The translations under genes and the position numbers were made by a program. The notes below the pieces were generated by a model. The model was not told the origin of the DNA. It saw only the letters and a list, made by a program, of their open reading frames with translations, and searched no databases. Shown here piece by piece: positions 1-9,164 of a stretch of DNA of 64,000 nt. Each line of letters starts with the position of its first letter. The stretch's first letter is position 1. Origin of the DNA: Armatimonadota bacterium (lineage in GTDB: Bacteria > Armatimonadota > UBA5829 > DTJY01); the NCBI GenBank assembly GCA_023511795.1, contig JAIMAU010000001.1, forward strand, positions 1 through 64,000. The letters are read 5' to 3'.

Positions 1-19
1 CAATTTCATGACATTTTTG

Positions 20-25
20 TATAAT
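20..25 (+). promoter_or_regulatory. possible -10 box for tRNA-Val
   Basis: A perfect TATAAT lies about 55 bases before the tRNA. The matching -35 box would sit at or before the window edge, so the promoter is only partly visible. Confidence 0.3.
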
Positions 26-80
26 ATTATTTTGCTGATTGAACTTATATCGGGCTAACATCAAACAAATTACGTTGAGT

Positions 81-155
81 GGGCGGTTAGTTCAGGGGGA
101 GAACGCCTCGTTGACACCGAGGAGGTCAGTGGTTCAAGTCCACTATCGCCCACCA
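81..155 (+). tRNA. tRNA-Val (anticodon GAC)
   Basis: A full cloverleaf can be folded. The acceptor stem GGGCGGT pairs with ATCGCCC (one G-U), the anticodon stem CCTCG/CGAGG encloses the loop TTGACAC with anticodon GAC, and the T arm AGTGG/CCACT encloses TTCAAGT. The CCA end is encoded in the DNA (153-155). It reads the valine codons GUC and GUU and stands alone, with no other tRNA next to it. Confidence 0.96.
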
Positions 156-178
156 TTTTTATTTTGTGGTAAACAAAC

Positions 179-436
179 TTACGACTGAACTATCTTGAAT
201 ACAATATCATGTTCGCGCACGTGGTCTTGAACTTTCAGTCCGATATCCATTCCAGGTTTGGCTTCCTGAATGGTTTCATGTTCTAGCTGCATTGATTCGA
301 CCGGTTGTGTAAGGTCGGTCGTGTGCCCCTTTATGCGAATAATATCCCCAATTTTCAGCCCATCTGCTTCCACATGTACCCCTGCTACACCAAGCCGTGA
401 AAAGTAATGTGTTACGCGGCCAATTCGTATTTCCAT
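179..436 (-). CDS. small EF-Tu domain II-like (translation factor beta-barrel) protein
   Basis: This 85-residue protein looks like a free-standing copy of the beta-barrel domain that follows the G domain in EF-Tu-type GTPases. It opens with MEIRIGRVTHYF, has the typical alternation of short strands with G-x-D-I-I-R-I-K-G near residue 35, and ends with a V-x-D-x-V-x-x-x-D-x-V-F pattern. No GTPase motif is present, so it cannot be a translation GTPase. The ATG at 436 follows GGAGGGG by 6 bases; an in-frame TTG five codons upstream lies inside that site and is rejected. Such orphan barrels are common in thermophiles and deep-branching bacteria and are usually annotated only as EF-Tu-like; the function is unknown. 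Confidence 0.75.
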   Translation of the reverse strand: MEIRIGRVTHYFSRLGVAGVHVEADGLKIGDIIRIKGHTTDLTQPVESMQLEHETIQEAKPGMDIGLKVQDHVREHDIVFKIVQS

Positions 437-583
437 TATAATCCCCTCCAAATTTACTCTTAGCCATATTTTGCATTTTAATCATGCAAACTGTTGCTTT
501 TATATTCCCAATGCGATAGGTTGTTAATCCTTTATTATAAGGCTTGCTATGTGTTTGAATTGTAGGTAGACTCATTATCGATT

Positions 584-1030
584 ATGAAAGTCATCGTTGC
601 TCCGGATTCTTTCAGAGGCAGTTTAAGCGCGCCAAAGGCGGCAGAGGCGATCGCCAAAGGGGTACATGCTGCATTCCTTCAGTCTGAGTGTATACTTATT
701 CCTCTTGCTGATGGTGGAGAAGATACTGTAGAGGCGCTTGTTAAGACAACTGGTGGTAGAGTTGTGGCAACCCAAGCTACCAACCCACTAGGCAATCGCA
801 TTGAATCATTCTTCGGCATCCTAAGCGATGGCGAGACTGCGGTACAGATGGATTGATAAGAGCCATGCTAGATTTCGGATGTAAGCGTCTTATACTAGCC
901 ATCGGGGGAAGTGCGACAAACGACGGAGGAGTAGGAGCTGCCCGGGAACTTGGAGGGAGTTTTAGGGATGCAAGTGGGCGAGAACTCGGGTTTGTCGCCA
1001 GTACACCTCCAAAGCGCGGTTGAGATGAGC
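584..1030 (+). pseudogene. glycerate kinase, N-terminal remnant (frameshifted, truncated)
   Basis: The first 90 codons (584-856) give a clear glycerate kinase start: MKVIVAPDSFRGSLSA, then the LADGGEDTVEAL motif and a TNPLGNRIESFFGIL stretch. The frame stops at 854-856, but the family match resumes one frame over at 853 with LIRAMLDFGCKRLILAIGG and then SATNDGGVGAARELGG, running to a stop near 1030. Compared with intact family members (about 370-430 residues), roughly 30 residues are missing at the frame change and everything after the GRELG motif is gone. The C-terminal end of the gene lies at 4277-4650. The intact enzyme phosphorylates glycerate; this copy cannot. An assembly error is possible instead of decay. 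Confidence 0.85.
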
Positions 1031-1301
1031 TCTACGATGAGAATGAGGATAAGAGTTCGCATTGCCTTGGAAACACTTCCGTAGCCGTACCAGGGGAACG
1101 TGTCTTCAATCCACTGGTGAGTTCTACCGCCGCCTATTACATTCCTTCACGGCGGTCAGTCAGGGAAATCGGGGGTGACAGAATCTCAGAACCACCATAC
1201 AAGCTCTCTTTTTTGCTAAACTGGCAATATGAATTAGCGTAGCGGTTACGCCACGAACGCCTTGCATCGCGTAACCCCCTCCGCAGAGGGGGTGTGAACC
1301 T
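1031..1301. other. junction region with no recognised gene; SD-sequestering hairpin
   Basis: This is the left edge of the DNA that splits the glycerate kinase. One plus-strand frame stays open for about 70 codons after 1030 but matches nothing I recognise. At 1274-1293 a perfect stem ACCCCCTC/GAGGGGGT with a 4-base loop (CGCA) contains the GAGGGGG ribosome site used by the gene at 1302. No transposase motif or clear terminal inverted repeat is seen. Confidence 0.4.
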
Positions 1302-2371
1302 ATGATTCAGTTTCGCAAGTTCGTCCACTGCATGCTCCTAGTAGGGAGTGCGTTTGCGGTGCTGGCAGCGGGTCCCTGTGGTGCGGCCACAGCGGAGGAG
1401 CTTCTCGCTGCAGGACGTGCGGCGGTAGCCCGTGGGGACCTGGCCTCGGCCAAGGATCTCTTTGGTCAATGTATCTCCCAGCACCCGCAGACCCAACAGG
1501 CAACCGAGGCTAGTTGGAAGCTCGGCTTCATCGCCATTAAAGAGGGTGACCTCACCCTCGCCGAACAGCGCTTTTCGTGGGTAGTGGACAATCATCCATC
1601 CAGCCCGAAAGCGCCCGACTCTTTGCTGCGCCTGGCCTACCTGGCAAAAAAGCCGGGCGGGCAGACGCCCTGGATTGGTTCCTCCAGGTTATGCTTCGCT
1701 ACCCGGATACACCCGAGGCGGAGCTTGCCAGGTTCAGAGCAGCCCGACTTCAGACCGGCACTGGCGAACTGGACTTGGCGTGCGAGAACTTCAAGGCTGT
1801 CAAGGAGAACCCTAAGGCTGCTATCGAGGTTAGGGCCGAGGCCGCCGCCCTGGAGGGCATGGCGCACCTGCAGAAGTGGTACAAAACCGGGGACGAAGCC
1901 GAACTGGAGGCGGCAATAACCACCCTGGAAAGTGTGCAGCAGCAGTTTCCGAAGGAGACGAAGGGCGTCGCCTGGTCGCGATTTAGGCTAGGCCTTTTCT
2001 ACATCCATGAGGGTCGCAACGTTCAGAACGAACGTCTGCGCAACAACCCGGCCCGAGGCCGGGAGATCCTGGAAGACGCTATCCGCAACCTGCCCTATAA
2101 CTACTTCACATGGTGGATGAAGGCAGAGTTGGCTACCGGATACCTCCCGGAGAAGCGTTATGCGGACGTTGTCGCGCAGTGCAAGTCGCTTCTCTCCGAG
2201 CAGCCGCCGGCCTCCTGGAAGGCGTACATTATGTACATTCTGGGTGACTGTCAAATCCGGTTGGGCAGTAAGGACGAAGGAATGGCGACGTTGCGGCAAC
2301 TCGTCGAAGAGCTCTCCAAGAGTCAATGGGCGGATGTGGCACGTGGAAGACTCAGAGCTCTTGCTGAGTAG
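1302..2371 (+). pseudogene. exported TPR protein, broken by one frameshift
   Basis: The gene starts at ATG 1302 with a signal peptide (MIQFRKFVHCMLLVGSAFAV, then AAGPCGAA) and TPR/YfgC-like helical repeats: an AAVARGDLASAKDLFGQCI unit, a GDLTLAEQRF unit and further repeats with WFLQVMLRYPDTPEAELA. Frame 1302 makes sense up to about 1655 (LRLAYLAKK). The same protein then continues in the frame that is open from 1577 and ends at 2371 (RGRLRALAE). A single small indel near 1650-1660, in a run of A and G residues, explains the break. Rejoined it would be about 355 residues. It is GC-richer than the flanking genes. The role is probably a periplasmic or surface scaffold. Confidence 0.7.
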
Positions 2372-2380
2372 AAAGGAGGG

Positions 2381-3448
2381 AGGTACGTCCGACATGTGAC
2401 CGATACCCTGGGCAGAACAATGATCCGAACGATGCCGACGCCACTCTGACGGTGAGGGCCGTAGAGGGTGATGTCAGAAAGGTTCATTTCACCAGCGACC
2501 ATGGGATTATGACTGACTGGGACGCGAATTTTGCCGGCGAGGGCGGCAATGTTTTCACCCCAGTGGGTGGGAAAGGAATCCTCCCAAGAACAACCCAATC
2601 AGTCATACGAAGGGCTTAAGTGTTTCCGCAAATGTGGTAATATTTGATAGGCCCGCGGGTGTACCGTTTGACCTAGTGGGAAGAGGTCCCATTGGCCCGC
2701 TCAATTTCCAGGCGTCTTCGAGCACCGCAGGGGGTGAGCATACGGTCTCCGTAAGCGGTGAAAGACGTCTGCCGGCTCAGGTGGACGTGCTGAACGAGAG
2801 CATTAGCTGGATGGCGAAGATGGAGACCGATGGGGAGGTGTCGGGGGAGTGTAATATTGGTAATTCGGGCGCCCACAAGATATACGTTACGTGGGGCACT
2901 CCGGCGGGATCTAGTCCCACCCACAAGCGCATTTGGTGGGTCTGCACTACGGCTAAGGGCGCGACCACACAAGAAGAGTGTGCTGACAAGATATGGGATG
3001 GCGTAGCTGAGGGAACAATGTTTGGACCTGGCGATACCGATGGATGGGCCCTCCTTGATGGCGGTCAAGGCGACTGCGACAACCAAGCTCGGTGTATGAA
3101 ATATGCCGTTGAAATGCTAGGTGCAGGGCCTGAGAAGTTCGCTTAGTGCGTGCCTCGACAGATGCCGGGGCGGGCAATTGCCTTGATTACGAGGTTCGCT
3201 ACTGCTCCGGGTGCGGCAAGTTTGAGTATTTGCTGTTGCTCTTCCCAGGTAGCGGTCTCAACCAGTTCGAGGGTTGCTGTGATACGTCGAGCCATTATTA
3301 CGCGATCACACCGCAACTGAAAGCGACCGATGACTATGATATGCTTTGCCAACTCGGCAGCATGGGTGTGACACAGAAATGGGCCTGGTCGAATGGCTTA
3401 TGGTTTACAGGATGCACTCAGGAGGACTCCTCACCGCCAATTCCGTAG
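2381..3448 (+). pseudogene. transglutaminase-like secreted protein, broken by two frameshifts
   Basis: Three consecutive frames together form one plausible protein. The first (2404 to about 2580) reads YPGQNNDPNDADATLTVRAV and onward. The second (about 2586-3145) contains an immunoglobulin-like stretch and then the motif QGDCDNQARCMKYAVEMLG. The third (from about 3140) gives NCLDYEVRYCSGCGKF and a later DTSSHYYAI. The GDC(D/N)xxA motif followed by a later His resembles the Cys-His layout of transglutaminase-like proteases, but this call is weak. No intact start codon is visible; the ribosome-like AAAGGAGGGAGG at 2372-2383 precedes an ATG followed at once by a stop. It lies in the same GC-rich island as the broken TPR gene. 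Confidence 0.5.
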
Positions 3449-3497
3449 GTACGCGGTTTGAGAACACCCGATTGAGATTCAGATATGGAGGGTAAAA

Positions 3498-4265
3498 ATG
3501 CACAGGTTAATCATTACAGTTGCCTTAGTTCTACTTTGCACTTGCTGCGCGCTGGAAGCCTCTGGAAGTTGCAGCATAGAAGGGTTTGTTCCCATAGATA
3601 GCATTGACCTGAAGAAGGCGCTGACATCCGACCACACTTCATTCGTTATCCATGCTCTACAGCCGACACAAGAAGCCATCCGCGCGAAAAAGTACACAGG
3701 GCCTCTCGACACAGAGGTCAACGAACTTCAGCGCGTGTTGCGGAAAGTCCTGCGCGAGGAGTACCTTCCTTCAGAAGCAGCGCTTCGTGCAAATCGGATA
3801 GGCCTCGTGGATCTGTGGGGCGGGAATGACTACCTGTTGGTCAGCTACACGACCAAGTCGGGGCTTCGGATTGACATTAAGGACGGAAAACTGCTTTATC
3901 TGCTCCTGACAATGCGCAAGCGGGAGGAAGACTGTGCGGCCGACTTTTCAACCTTTATCAGGAAAGTGGCAGCTGAAGTCTTCGCGCTGCCGCAGGTGAA
4001 ATTGGAGAGTACCGAATGGCCTAAAATAGCGGTGTCAGCTTGCGATGTAGGACGTTCGAAGGTGGGCACGATAACGTACGGATCAGCACTCGATTGGGAT
4101 GGGCCAGACTGGTACACCAATATACTCTGGTGGTCGGACGGAAAGCGCGTACTCTTCCAAATCAGTAAGTGTGATTTCCAAGCTCTCTCCACCAAAGCTG
4201 GACCGCCGGCCGATCTGGGCGTTCCCAGGAAATTTTCATCCCGCGTCACCAGCACCGCCAAGTGA
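3498..4265 (+). CDS. exported protein of unknown function
   Basis: This 255-residue protein begins with a signal peptide (MHRLIITVALVLLCTCCALE). GGAGGG stands 6 bases before the ATG, which fixes the start. The mature part has no motif I recognise: it is mixed alpha/beta with conserved-looking WGGNDYLLVSY and WYTNILWWSDGKRVLF segments and three cysteines after the signal region (CSIEGF, EEDCAADF, ISKCDF). It is the only intact gene on the island that interrupts the glycerate kinase, and its stop (4265) lies about 12 bases before the kinase homology resumes. It may be passenger DNA. Confidence 0.65.
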   Translation: MHRLIITVALVLLCTCCALEASGSCSIEGFVPIDSIDLKKALTSDHTSFVIHALQPTQEAIRAKKYTGPLDTEVNELQRVLRKVLREEYLPSEAALRANRIGLVDLWGGNDYLLVSYTTKSGLRIDIKDGKLLYLLLTMRKREEDCAADFSTFIRKVAAEVFALPQVKLESTEWPKIAVSACDVGRSKVGTITYGSALDWDGPDWYTNILWWSDGKRVLFQISKCDFQALSTKAGPPADLGVPRKFSSRVTSTAK

Positions 4266-4276
4266 ACCGTTTGCAA

Positions 4277-4650
4277 CTCGTGATGCGGCTGACGAGGAGA
4301 GCTGCATAGTAGGAGCAGCACTTGTAATAACGGGCAAGGGGAGAGTTGATGCTCAGACGCTCCGATGCAAAACAATTAGTGGCGTCTTGGAAGTTGCGCG
4401 ATTAAGATGGGTGCCAGTGATTGTTCTGGCTGGTGGAACCGAAGCCGAGGGATATGAACTTCTAAACCGAGGCGCTGTTGTCCTACTCTCCATTGTCAAC
4501 AAGCCAGTGAATTTGCTTGAAGCACAATCACAAGCAGGCAAGCTTCTTGCCGTGGCTACCCGAGCGGGCAATGAGGTTGTTCTCAGCGAGCTGTTAGCCT
4601 TTCTCTTTCAAATCTTTTTCTTGATTTTTCTTCACTTGAAAGTTGTTTAA
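4277..4650 (+). pseudogene. glycerate kinase, C-terminal remnant
   Basis: The reading frame through ALVITGKGRVDAQTLRCKT matches the C-terminal core of glycerate kinases (usual form LVITGEGR-x-DAQT-x-xGK), followed by the VPVIVLAGG strand. There is no start codon or ribosome site, and upstream the frame dissolves into the preceding gene. The middle of the kinase, about 130 codons between the GRELG and LVITG motifs, is absent from both remnants. So the island replaced, and did not merely split, this part of the gene. Its last 65 bases overlap the end of the convergent WYL gene. Confidence 0.8.
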
Positions 4651-5614
4651 TCAAACGGGCGCCTGAGTATTTCTCAGCCATTGCACGTGCAGTTTGGGCT
4701 ATAGATGCACGAAGACTTTGCGGAGCAAGGACCTCCACGTTGTCGCCGAAGCTCAGCACCCAATGCTTGATTTCATCAACGCCCGCCACAGTAACTTCAA
4801 AAAGTATCGAACCATCCGGTTCCTTTGTGATTTTCTGATGTGGGTGGAAACGACAGCCTGATATCCAACGTGTAATTTTTGGGCTAAAGCGGAGAATAAT
4901 CTTTTCCGGTTCCGCATCTGCCTGAAGTTGCCAGCCGTGGCTTAGGTATTCCTCTAGGTCGAAATTTGTCGGGTATCGAAAATGATCTTTTAACACGTGG
5001 ATTGATCGAATCCTATCTACGCCAAAGGTCCGAATATCTCCCCGTAGGTGACAAAACCCTATTAAATACCACGCTCCAAAGCGAAATGTTAGTCCATAAG
5101 GATCTACTTTTCGCTTTGTAGTCTCACCACTATGGGCTGCATAGTACTTTATCTCAATTGGATTATGGCTTGATATCGCACGGCTTATGGTGTTCAAAAC
5201 TTCCGAGTTGCACTCACGAATTAGATTAACGCCAACCGAAATACGCTTCCGCATTTTCTTTATCGAAGACTCCACTTGATCCAAAAGAGTTGCGTTGACC
5301 TTTCTTAGTGCTGTTTGAATCGCATCTGCCTGCGGCATTCCAATCTGTTCGGAGGCAAAGTTTCCTGCAAGCACTAATGCTAAGGCTTCGCTTGGGGTAA
5401 AACTTGTGGGCAGAAATTTCATTTCCTTCAAGGCAAAATAGCCGTTTTTGCGCTGGATTGTGCCCCACTGCCGCAGAATGCGTATGTCCCGCTCGACAGT
5501 AGCCCTTCCAACTCCGAATTCCACCTCCAGCGCCTCAACATTCCACTTCCATGGCTCTTTTTCTATTAGCTGAAGGGTTTTTATCAGCCGTGCGAACTGT
5601 TCCTCAAGTGTCAT
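4583..5614 (-). CDS. WYL-domain transcriptional regulator
   Basis: A 343-residue DNA-binding regulator. Residues 1-65 form a DeoR/HTH-11-type winged helix (EALEVEFGVGRATVERDIRI is the recognition part). The central and C-terminal region is a WYL domain: a PIEIKYYAAHSGETTKRKVDPYG-type strand, then FRFGAWYLIGFC and RTFGVDRIRSI, followed by the C-terminal WCX extension (EVTVAGVDEIKHWVLSFG). WYL domains bind nucleic-acid or nucleotide ligands and control many stress and defence genes, but no defence gene is next to it here. GGAG stands 9 bases before the ATG. It is convergent with the glycerate kinase remnant and upstream of galE's 3' end. Confidence 0.9.
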   Translation of the reverse strand: MTLEEQFARLIKTLQLIEKEPWKWNVEALEVEFGVGRATVERDIRILRQWGTIQRKNGYFALKEMKFLPTSFTPSEALALVLAGNFASEQIGMPQADAIQTALRKVNATLLDQVESSIKKMRKRISVGVNLIRECNSEVLNTISRAISSHNPIEIKYYAAHSGETTKRKVDPYGLTFRFGAWYLIGFCHLRGDIRTFGVDRIRSIHVLKDHFRYPTNFDLEEYLSHGWQLQADAEPEKIILRFSPKITRWISGCRFHPHQKITKEPDGSILFEVTVAGVDEIKHWVLSFGDNVEVLAPQSLRASIAQTARAMAEKYSGARLIKQLSSEEKSRKRFERERLTAR

Positions 5615-5757
5615 GTTTTTAGTCTCCTCTCTGTAGAATATAATAACACTAAAGGGGCGAAAAATCCTTTAAGAAAATAAAGGTCATGTTTCCCTTGCAA
5701 GTTGTGGAGCAGTCGTTGCCAGGGATATTGTTTGCAGTTCTAGATGTTCTTTACTTG

Positions 5758-6741
5758 CTATTTCTTATATCCGTTGGGGTGTGAGGAATGCCAACGCCAA
5801 GCGGTTTCTATAATCGCCGATAGCTCGGGATACTTCGGTTTCCAGCCAAGTTCTTTCTTTATGCGGTCAGAACTTGCGACCAAACGAGCGGGGTCCCCTG
5901 GTCTCCTTGGAGCTGGTTCCCAAGTAATCTTTCGTCCCGTAACTTCCTCTGCTGTTCGGATGACTTGCATTACGGAGTGGCCGTTTCCATTACCAAGGTT
6001 GTATGCAGTAGTTTGTGCGCCTTCCTCTAGTGCGCGGAGGGCAAGAATGTGTGCATCAGCGAGATCGGTAACATGAATATAATCTCGAATGCAGGTTCTG
6101 TCTGGTGTATCCCAATCTGTTCCGAACACCCTTACCTTATCTCGCTTCCCAAGGGCTACCTCGAGGACGATGGGAATTAAATGCTCCTCAGGATTGTGGT
6201 CCTCGCCAATCTTTCCATCGGGGTCAGCACCAGCGGCGTTAAAATAGCGCAGAGAGATTGACTTAATACCATATGCAACGTCATACCACTTGAGTATCTT
6301 TTCGAACATAAGCTTAGATTCGCCATAAGGATTAGTGGGGTTCTGAGGGTGGTCTTCTTCTATTGGTATGTGTTTTGGCTCACCATAGGTGGCAGCGCTT
6401 GAGGAGAATATAAACTTCTTAACGCCGTGTTTTCTCATTGCATCAAGAAGGTTTAATCCATTTCCTATGTTATTTCGAAAATACTTGTCGGGATTGGCTA
6501 CAGAGTCTCCAACTGATGCATAGGCAGCAAAGTGCATAACAGCATCAACTGGAAATTCACGGAAGGTTTTGTCGAGTTTTTCCCTATCAGCGAGGTCACC
6601 TTTAACGATAATTCCGGCGACTACGGCTTCGGGATGACCAAGCTCCATATTGTCGAATGTGATTGTCTGATATCCTCTTTCGGTTAAAAGCTTTACTGTA
6701 TGTGAACCTATGTAACCAGCGCCGCCTGTAACGAGTATCAT
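5758..6741 (-). CDS. galE: UDP-glucose 4-epimerase
   Basis: This 327-residue protein is a full-length GalE of the extended SDR family. The NAD-binding glycine motif TGGAGYIGSH is at residues 5-14. The catalytic Ser-Tyr-Lys set is present: FSSSAATYG near residue 122, then NPYGESK with the YxxxK pair near 146-150. LRYFNAAGAD and the C-terminal RRPGDPARLVASSDRIKKELGWKP also match the family. It interconverts UDP-glucose and UDP-galactose for envelope polysaccharides and galactose use in the cytoplasm. GGGAGG stands 6 bases before the ATG. It appears to be its own unit, with a structured region separating it from the upstream peptidase gene. Confidence 0.97.
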   Translation of the reverse strand: MILVTGGAGYIGSHTVKLLTERGYQTITFDNMELGHPEAVVAGIIVKGDLADREKLDKTFREFPVDAVMHFAAYASVGDSVANPDKYFRNNIGNGLNLLDAMRKHGVKKFIFSSSAATYGEPKHIPIEEDHPQNPTNPYGESKLMFEKILKWYDVAYGIKSISLRYFNAAGADPDGKIGEDHNPEEHLIPIVLEVALGKRDKVRVFGTDWDTPDRTCIRDYIHVTDLADAHILALRALEEGAQTTAYNLGNGNGHSVMQVIRTAEEVTGRKITWEPAPRRPGDPARLVASSDRIKKELGWKPKYPELSAIIETAWRWHSSHPNGYKK

Positions 6742-6872
6742 GAATAACCTCCCATTAATTTTGGGTTTAAGTTATTAGCGAATCTTAGGCTTATATTTTA
6801 CCGTGCAATGTTTCAATCAAACTGGTGCTCGGTTGGTGCTAAGCAGACCTAAAAATTATATTAAATAAGAAG

Positions 6873-6903
6873 GCCGCAGCTCAGTGTAGCACTGTGCTGC
6901 GGC
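6873..6903 (-). terminator. terminator of the S8 peptidase gene
   Basis: A long hairpin: GCCGCAGC/GCTGCGGC plus an inner CAGTG/CACTG, separated by one T-T mismatch, with loop TAG. On the minus strand it lies 40 bases after the peptidase stop and is followed by a T-rich run. It separates that gene from galE. Confidence 0.7.
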
Positions 6904-6942
6904 AAATGTCAATTGCATAGCCCCTTTCTTTTGGGGTTTGCA

Positions 6943-8685
6943 TTAATGAGGAGTAGAGGTTACTGTGAGCGTATACTTAGTTGTCTTGCCTGACTCCGCA
7001 GAAACCCTGAAATTATATTCACCTGCAGGAAGTCCGGTAACGCAAAGTGTTGCAGGGGATGTATTGGAAGTAGATGAGGCGATTAAGGCATTTTGCGCAT
7101 CGTAAAGTTGGAGTTTGAGACCGGCTGTGCCATTCCAGGAAAGGCTTGCCTTTGTGTCTGTTGTTGAGTTTGTCGTCCACAAATGCGATTTGGATACTTT
7201 CGTAGATACCGAGCCAGAGAATACAACCGTTGAGGATAGGCTGTTGCTAACGTTCACATTAATTGTGTGGCTGGTAGTATTGCCTGCTATGTCATATGCT
7301 TTTGCTCCAATGGTATGCAAACCGTTTGCTATGCTTGTTGTGTCCCAATTCCAAGTAAATGGTCCCCATGTAACCGCTTTTGAAACTCCATCAACAAAAA
7401 ACTCGATTTTGGCTATGCCAGAATTGTCAGTGGCATTAGCGCTAACTGTGACTGTACCTGAAATTGTAGAGCCTGCAACTGGCGATATTATGGCAACAGT
7501 CGGGGGTGATGTATCTTGTAAAGGAGCTACGACTGTGGATAGTGAATCATAAGCATTAATCCGCCCCCAGCCGGATTTTTCATCCCAGCCAACTGTTCCT
7601 AAATCTTCTGCCCCCGATTTAAGTAGCTCATAGACTTGAGCACAATTGAAAGTGGGGTTCGCAGATATTATGAGTGCGGCAACTCCTGCGACGTGCGGGG
7701 CGGAACCTGATGTCCCGCCAAATCCGCCGTAACCACCGCCCCTGAGAGTAGTATATGCATTGCATGGTGATACGAAGTCGAGCGCCGAACCATAATTTGA
7801 GAAGCTTGCAACCTGGTCATATTGGTCAGTCGCCCCTACTGCTATAGCGTTTGAGCATGCAGCAGGATAATAGACAGTATTTATGCCATTATTCCCACTG
7901 CTCGCTATGACCAGACAGCCGCGTTTATAGGCGTAGTCGACAGCGCTCTGAAGTGTACTGCTTGGTGATGCCCCTGCAATGCTTATGTTGACAACGCGTG
8001 CACCGTAGTCCGTCGCGTAAGTAATGCCAGATGCTATATTTGAGTACGATGCATAACCTGTTGCATCTGCAACCTTGATTGCCATAATCTTACACGCCCA
8101 TGTAATGCCTGCTATGCCAATGCCATTGTTTGCGCACGCACCAATAATGCCCGCCACTGCCGTTCCATGGCCATTGTCGTCTATGGCATCGGAATCACGG
8201 TTTACAAAATCATATCCATTTATTATTTTGCCTTCCAGGTCGGGGTGCTTGTAATCAACGCCCGTATCAAGAACGGCAACTATTACCGAACTTTCTCCAA
8301 CGTTCATTTCCCAGGCTGCTGGTGCCTTAATTTTAAAAAGGGTCCACTGATTTGTTGCAAAGTAAGGGTCATTTGGGTTAAGCGATGTCACCCGAGCTAG
8401 GTAGTTGGGCTCTGCATACTCAACAAACCGGCTAGCTTTATACTTTGCTGCGTGGTTGATTTCTCTTCCTTTTGGCGATGAGACTATCTGTATGCCGAGT
8501 TTGGGGATGCTTCCGCGTATTACCGATCCATTTTGACGATGAATGCTTGCTATTTCCGAAGAAGGAGTTCCGGGTTTAAATTTAACGAGAATTTCTCCTG
8601 GAGCAATAGGCTGGGAGGCGCAAAAACCTGCACTGATAAGCATAGGCAAGAGGAGCAGTATAAGCGTTATCCCTATGAATCTCAT
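6943..8685 (-). CDS. secreted subtilisin-like serine peptidase (S8) with Ig-like and C-terminal PPC-type domains
   Basis: This 580-residue exported protease has a signal peptide at 1-23. A fervidolysin-type propeptide covers about 25-100 (PGEILVKFKPG). The S8 catalytic domain covers about 105-370, with Asp140 (VAVLDTGVD), His173 (DDNGHGTAVAGI) and the Ser motif GGTSGSAPHVAGVAALI near residue 330. A bacterial Ig-like domain follows (about 390-480: SPVAGSTISGTVTVSANATD, then GIAKIEFFVDG), and the last 100 residues form a PPC-like sandwich (LQLYDAQNALIAS, LPAGEYNFRV). It digests proteins outside the cell. GGGGG stands 6 bases before the ATG. It is divergent from the secretome cluster starting at 9860. 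Confidence 0.95.
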   Translation of the reverse strand: MRFIGITLILLLLPMLISAGFCASQPIAPGEILVKFKPGTPSSEIASIHRQNGSVIRGSIPKLGIQIVSSPKGREINHAAKYKASRFVEYAEPNYLARVTSLNPNDPYFATNQWTLFKIKAPAAWEMNVGESSVIVAVLDTGVDYKHPDLEGKIINGYDFVNRDSDAIDDNGHGTAVAGIIGACANNGIGIAGITWACKIMAIKVADATGYASYSNIASGITYATDYGARVVNISIAGASPSSTLQSAVDYAYKRGCLVIASSGNNGINTVYYPAACSNAIAVGATDQYDQVASFSNYGSALDFVSPCNAYTTLRGGGYGGFGGTSGSAPHVAGVAALIISANPTFNCAQVYELLKSGAEDLGTVGWDEKSGWGRINAYDSLSTVVAPLQDTSPPTVAIISPVAGSTISGTVTVSANATDNSGIAKIEFFVDGVSKAVTWGPFTWNWDTTSIANGLHTIGAKAYDIAGNTTSHTINVNVSNSLSSTVVFSGSVSTKVSKSHLWTTNSTTDTKASLSWNGTAGLKLQLYDAQNALIASSTSNTSPATLCVTGLPAGEYNFRVSAESGKTTKYTLTVTSTPH

Positions 8686-8749
8686 TTATTACCCCCTAGT
8701 TTTCAAGAGTTTTGAAATTTCTAAGCATGACAACGTAGTACAGAAATGT

Positions 8750-8791
8750 AGTGGCCTGCCTCATCTGCTGTCACGCGAGAGACAGGCCACT
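8750..8791. repeat. inverted repeat upstream of the S8 peptidase
   Basis: AGTGGCCTG and CAGGCCACT form a perfect 9-bp stem with a 24-base loop, 65 bases before the peptidase start codon. It could be a leader hairpin of that gene or an operator. It matches no riboswitch class I recognise. Confidence 0.4.
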
Positions 8792-9151
8792 AGAACTTAG
8801 GATTGTCTATCTTGCGACTGGATGGCTTGGTCGCTAAACCAGACTTTCCTAAGAAGATATGCAAAAAGTAAGCTTCTTATGCGTCCTGTCCCATATGATA
8901 GTGCGACAGATCAGCCCAATCTCGCATTACCGTCAAGATTTCTATTCCTTAATAAAAGCCAATGATTTCCTAGGGAGTGTACCAGATTTGTCTTCGAGAT
9001 AGGTGCCTTATGGCGATAAACTGGTATTTTTTACAAGTAGCAGTTGTTCGGCAGGTTGAACGTTTTTAGAGATAATGTGTCAAATTGAAGATGAACTAAA
9101 CGCATATATCTTCTTTTAGATGAGATATTATTTCGTCTTTTTAAAATAAGG

Positions 9152-9164
9152 TTGTCTATGACAG
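9152..9164. promoter_or_regulatory. dyad repeat TGTCTATGACAG, copy 1
   Basis: TTGTCTATGACAG, an operator-like element built around TGTC/GACA arms. The same 12-mer recurs at 9353-9364, 200 bp downstream, beyond the promoter. Confidence 0.35.

Noticed and set aside
1031-1240. 70-codon open frame after the glycerate kinase N-terminal remnant
   Set aside because: No family resemblance, no start site, ends in the untranslated part of the island; could not be identified as a kinase or transposase fragment.
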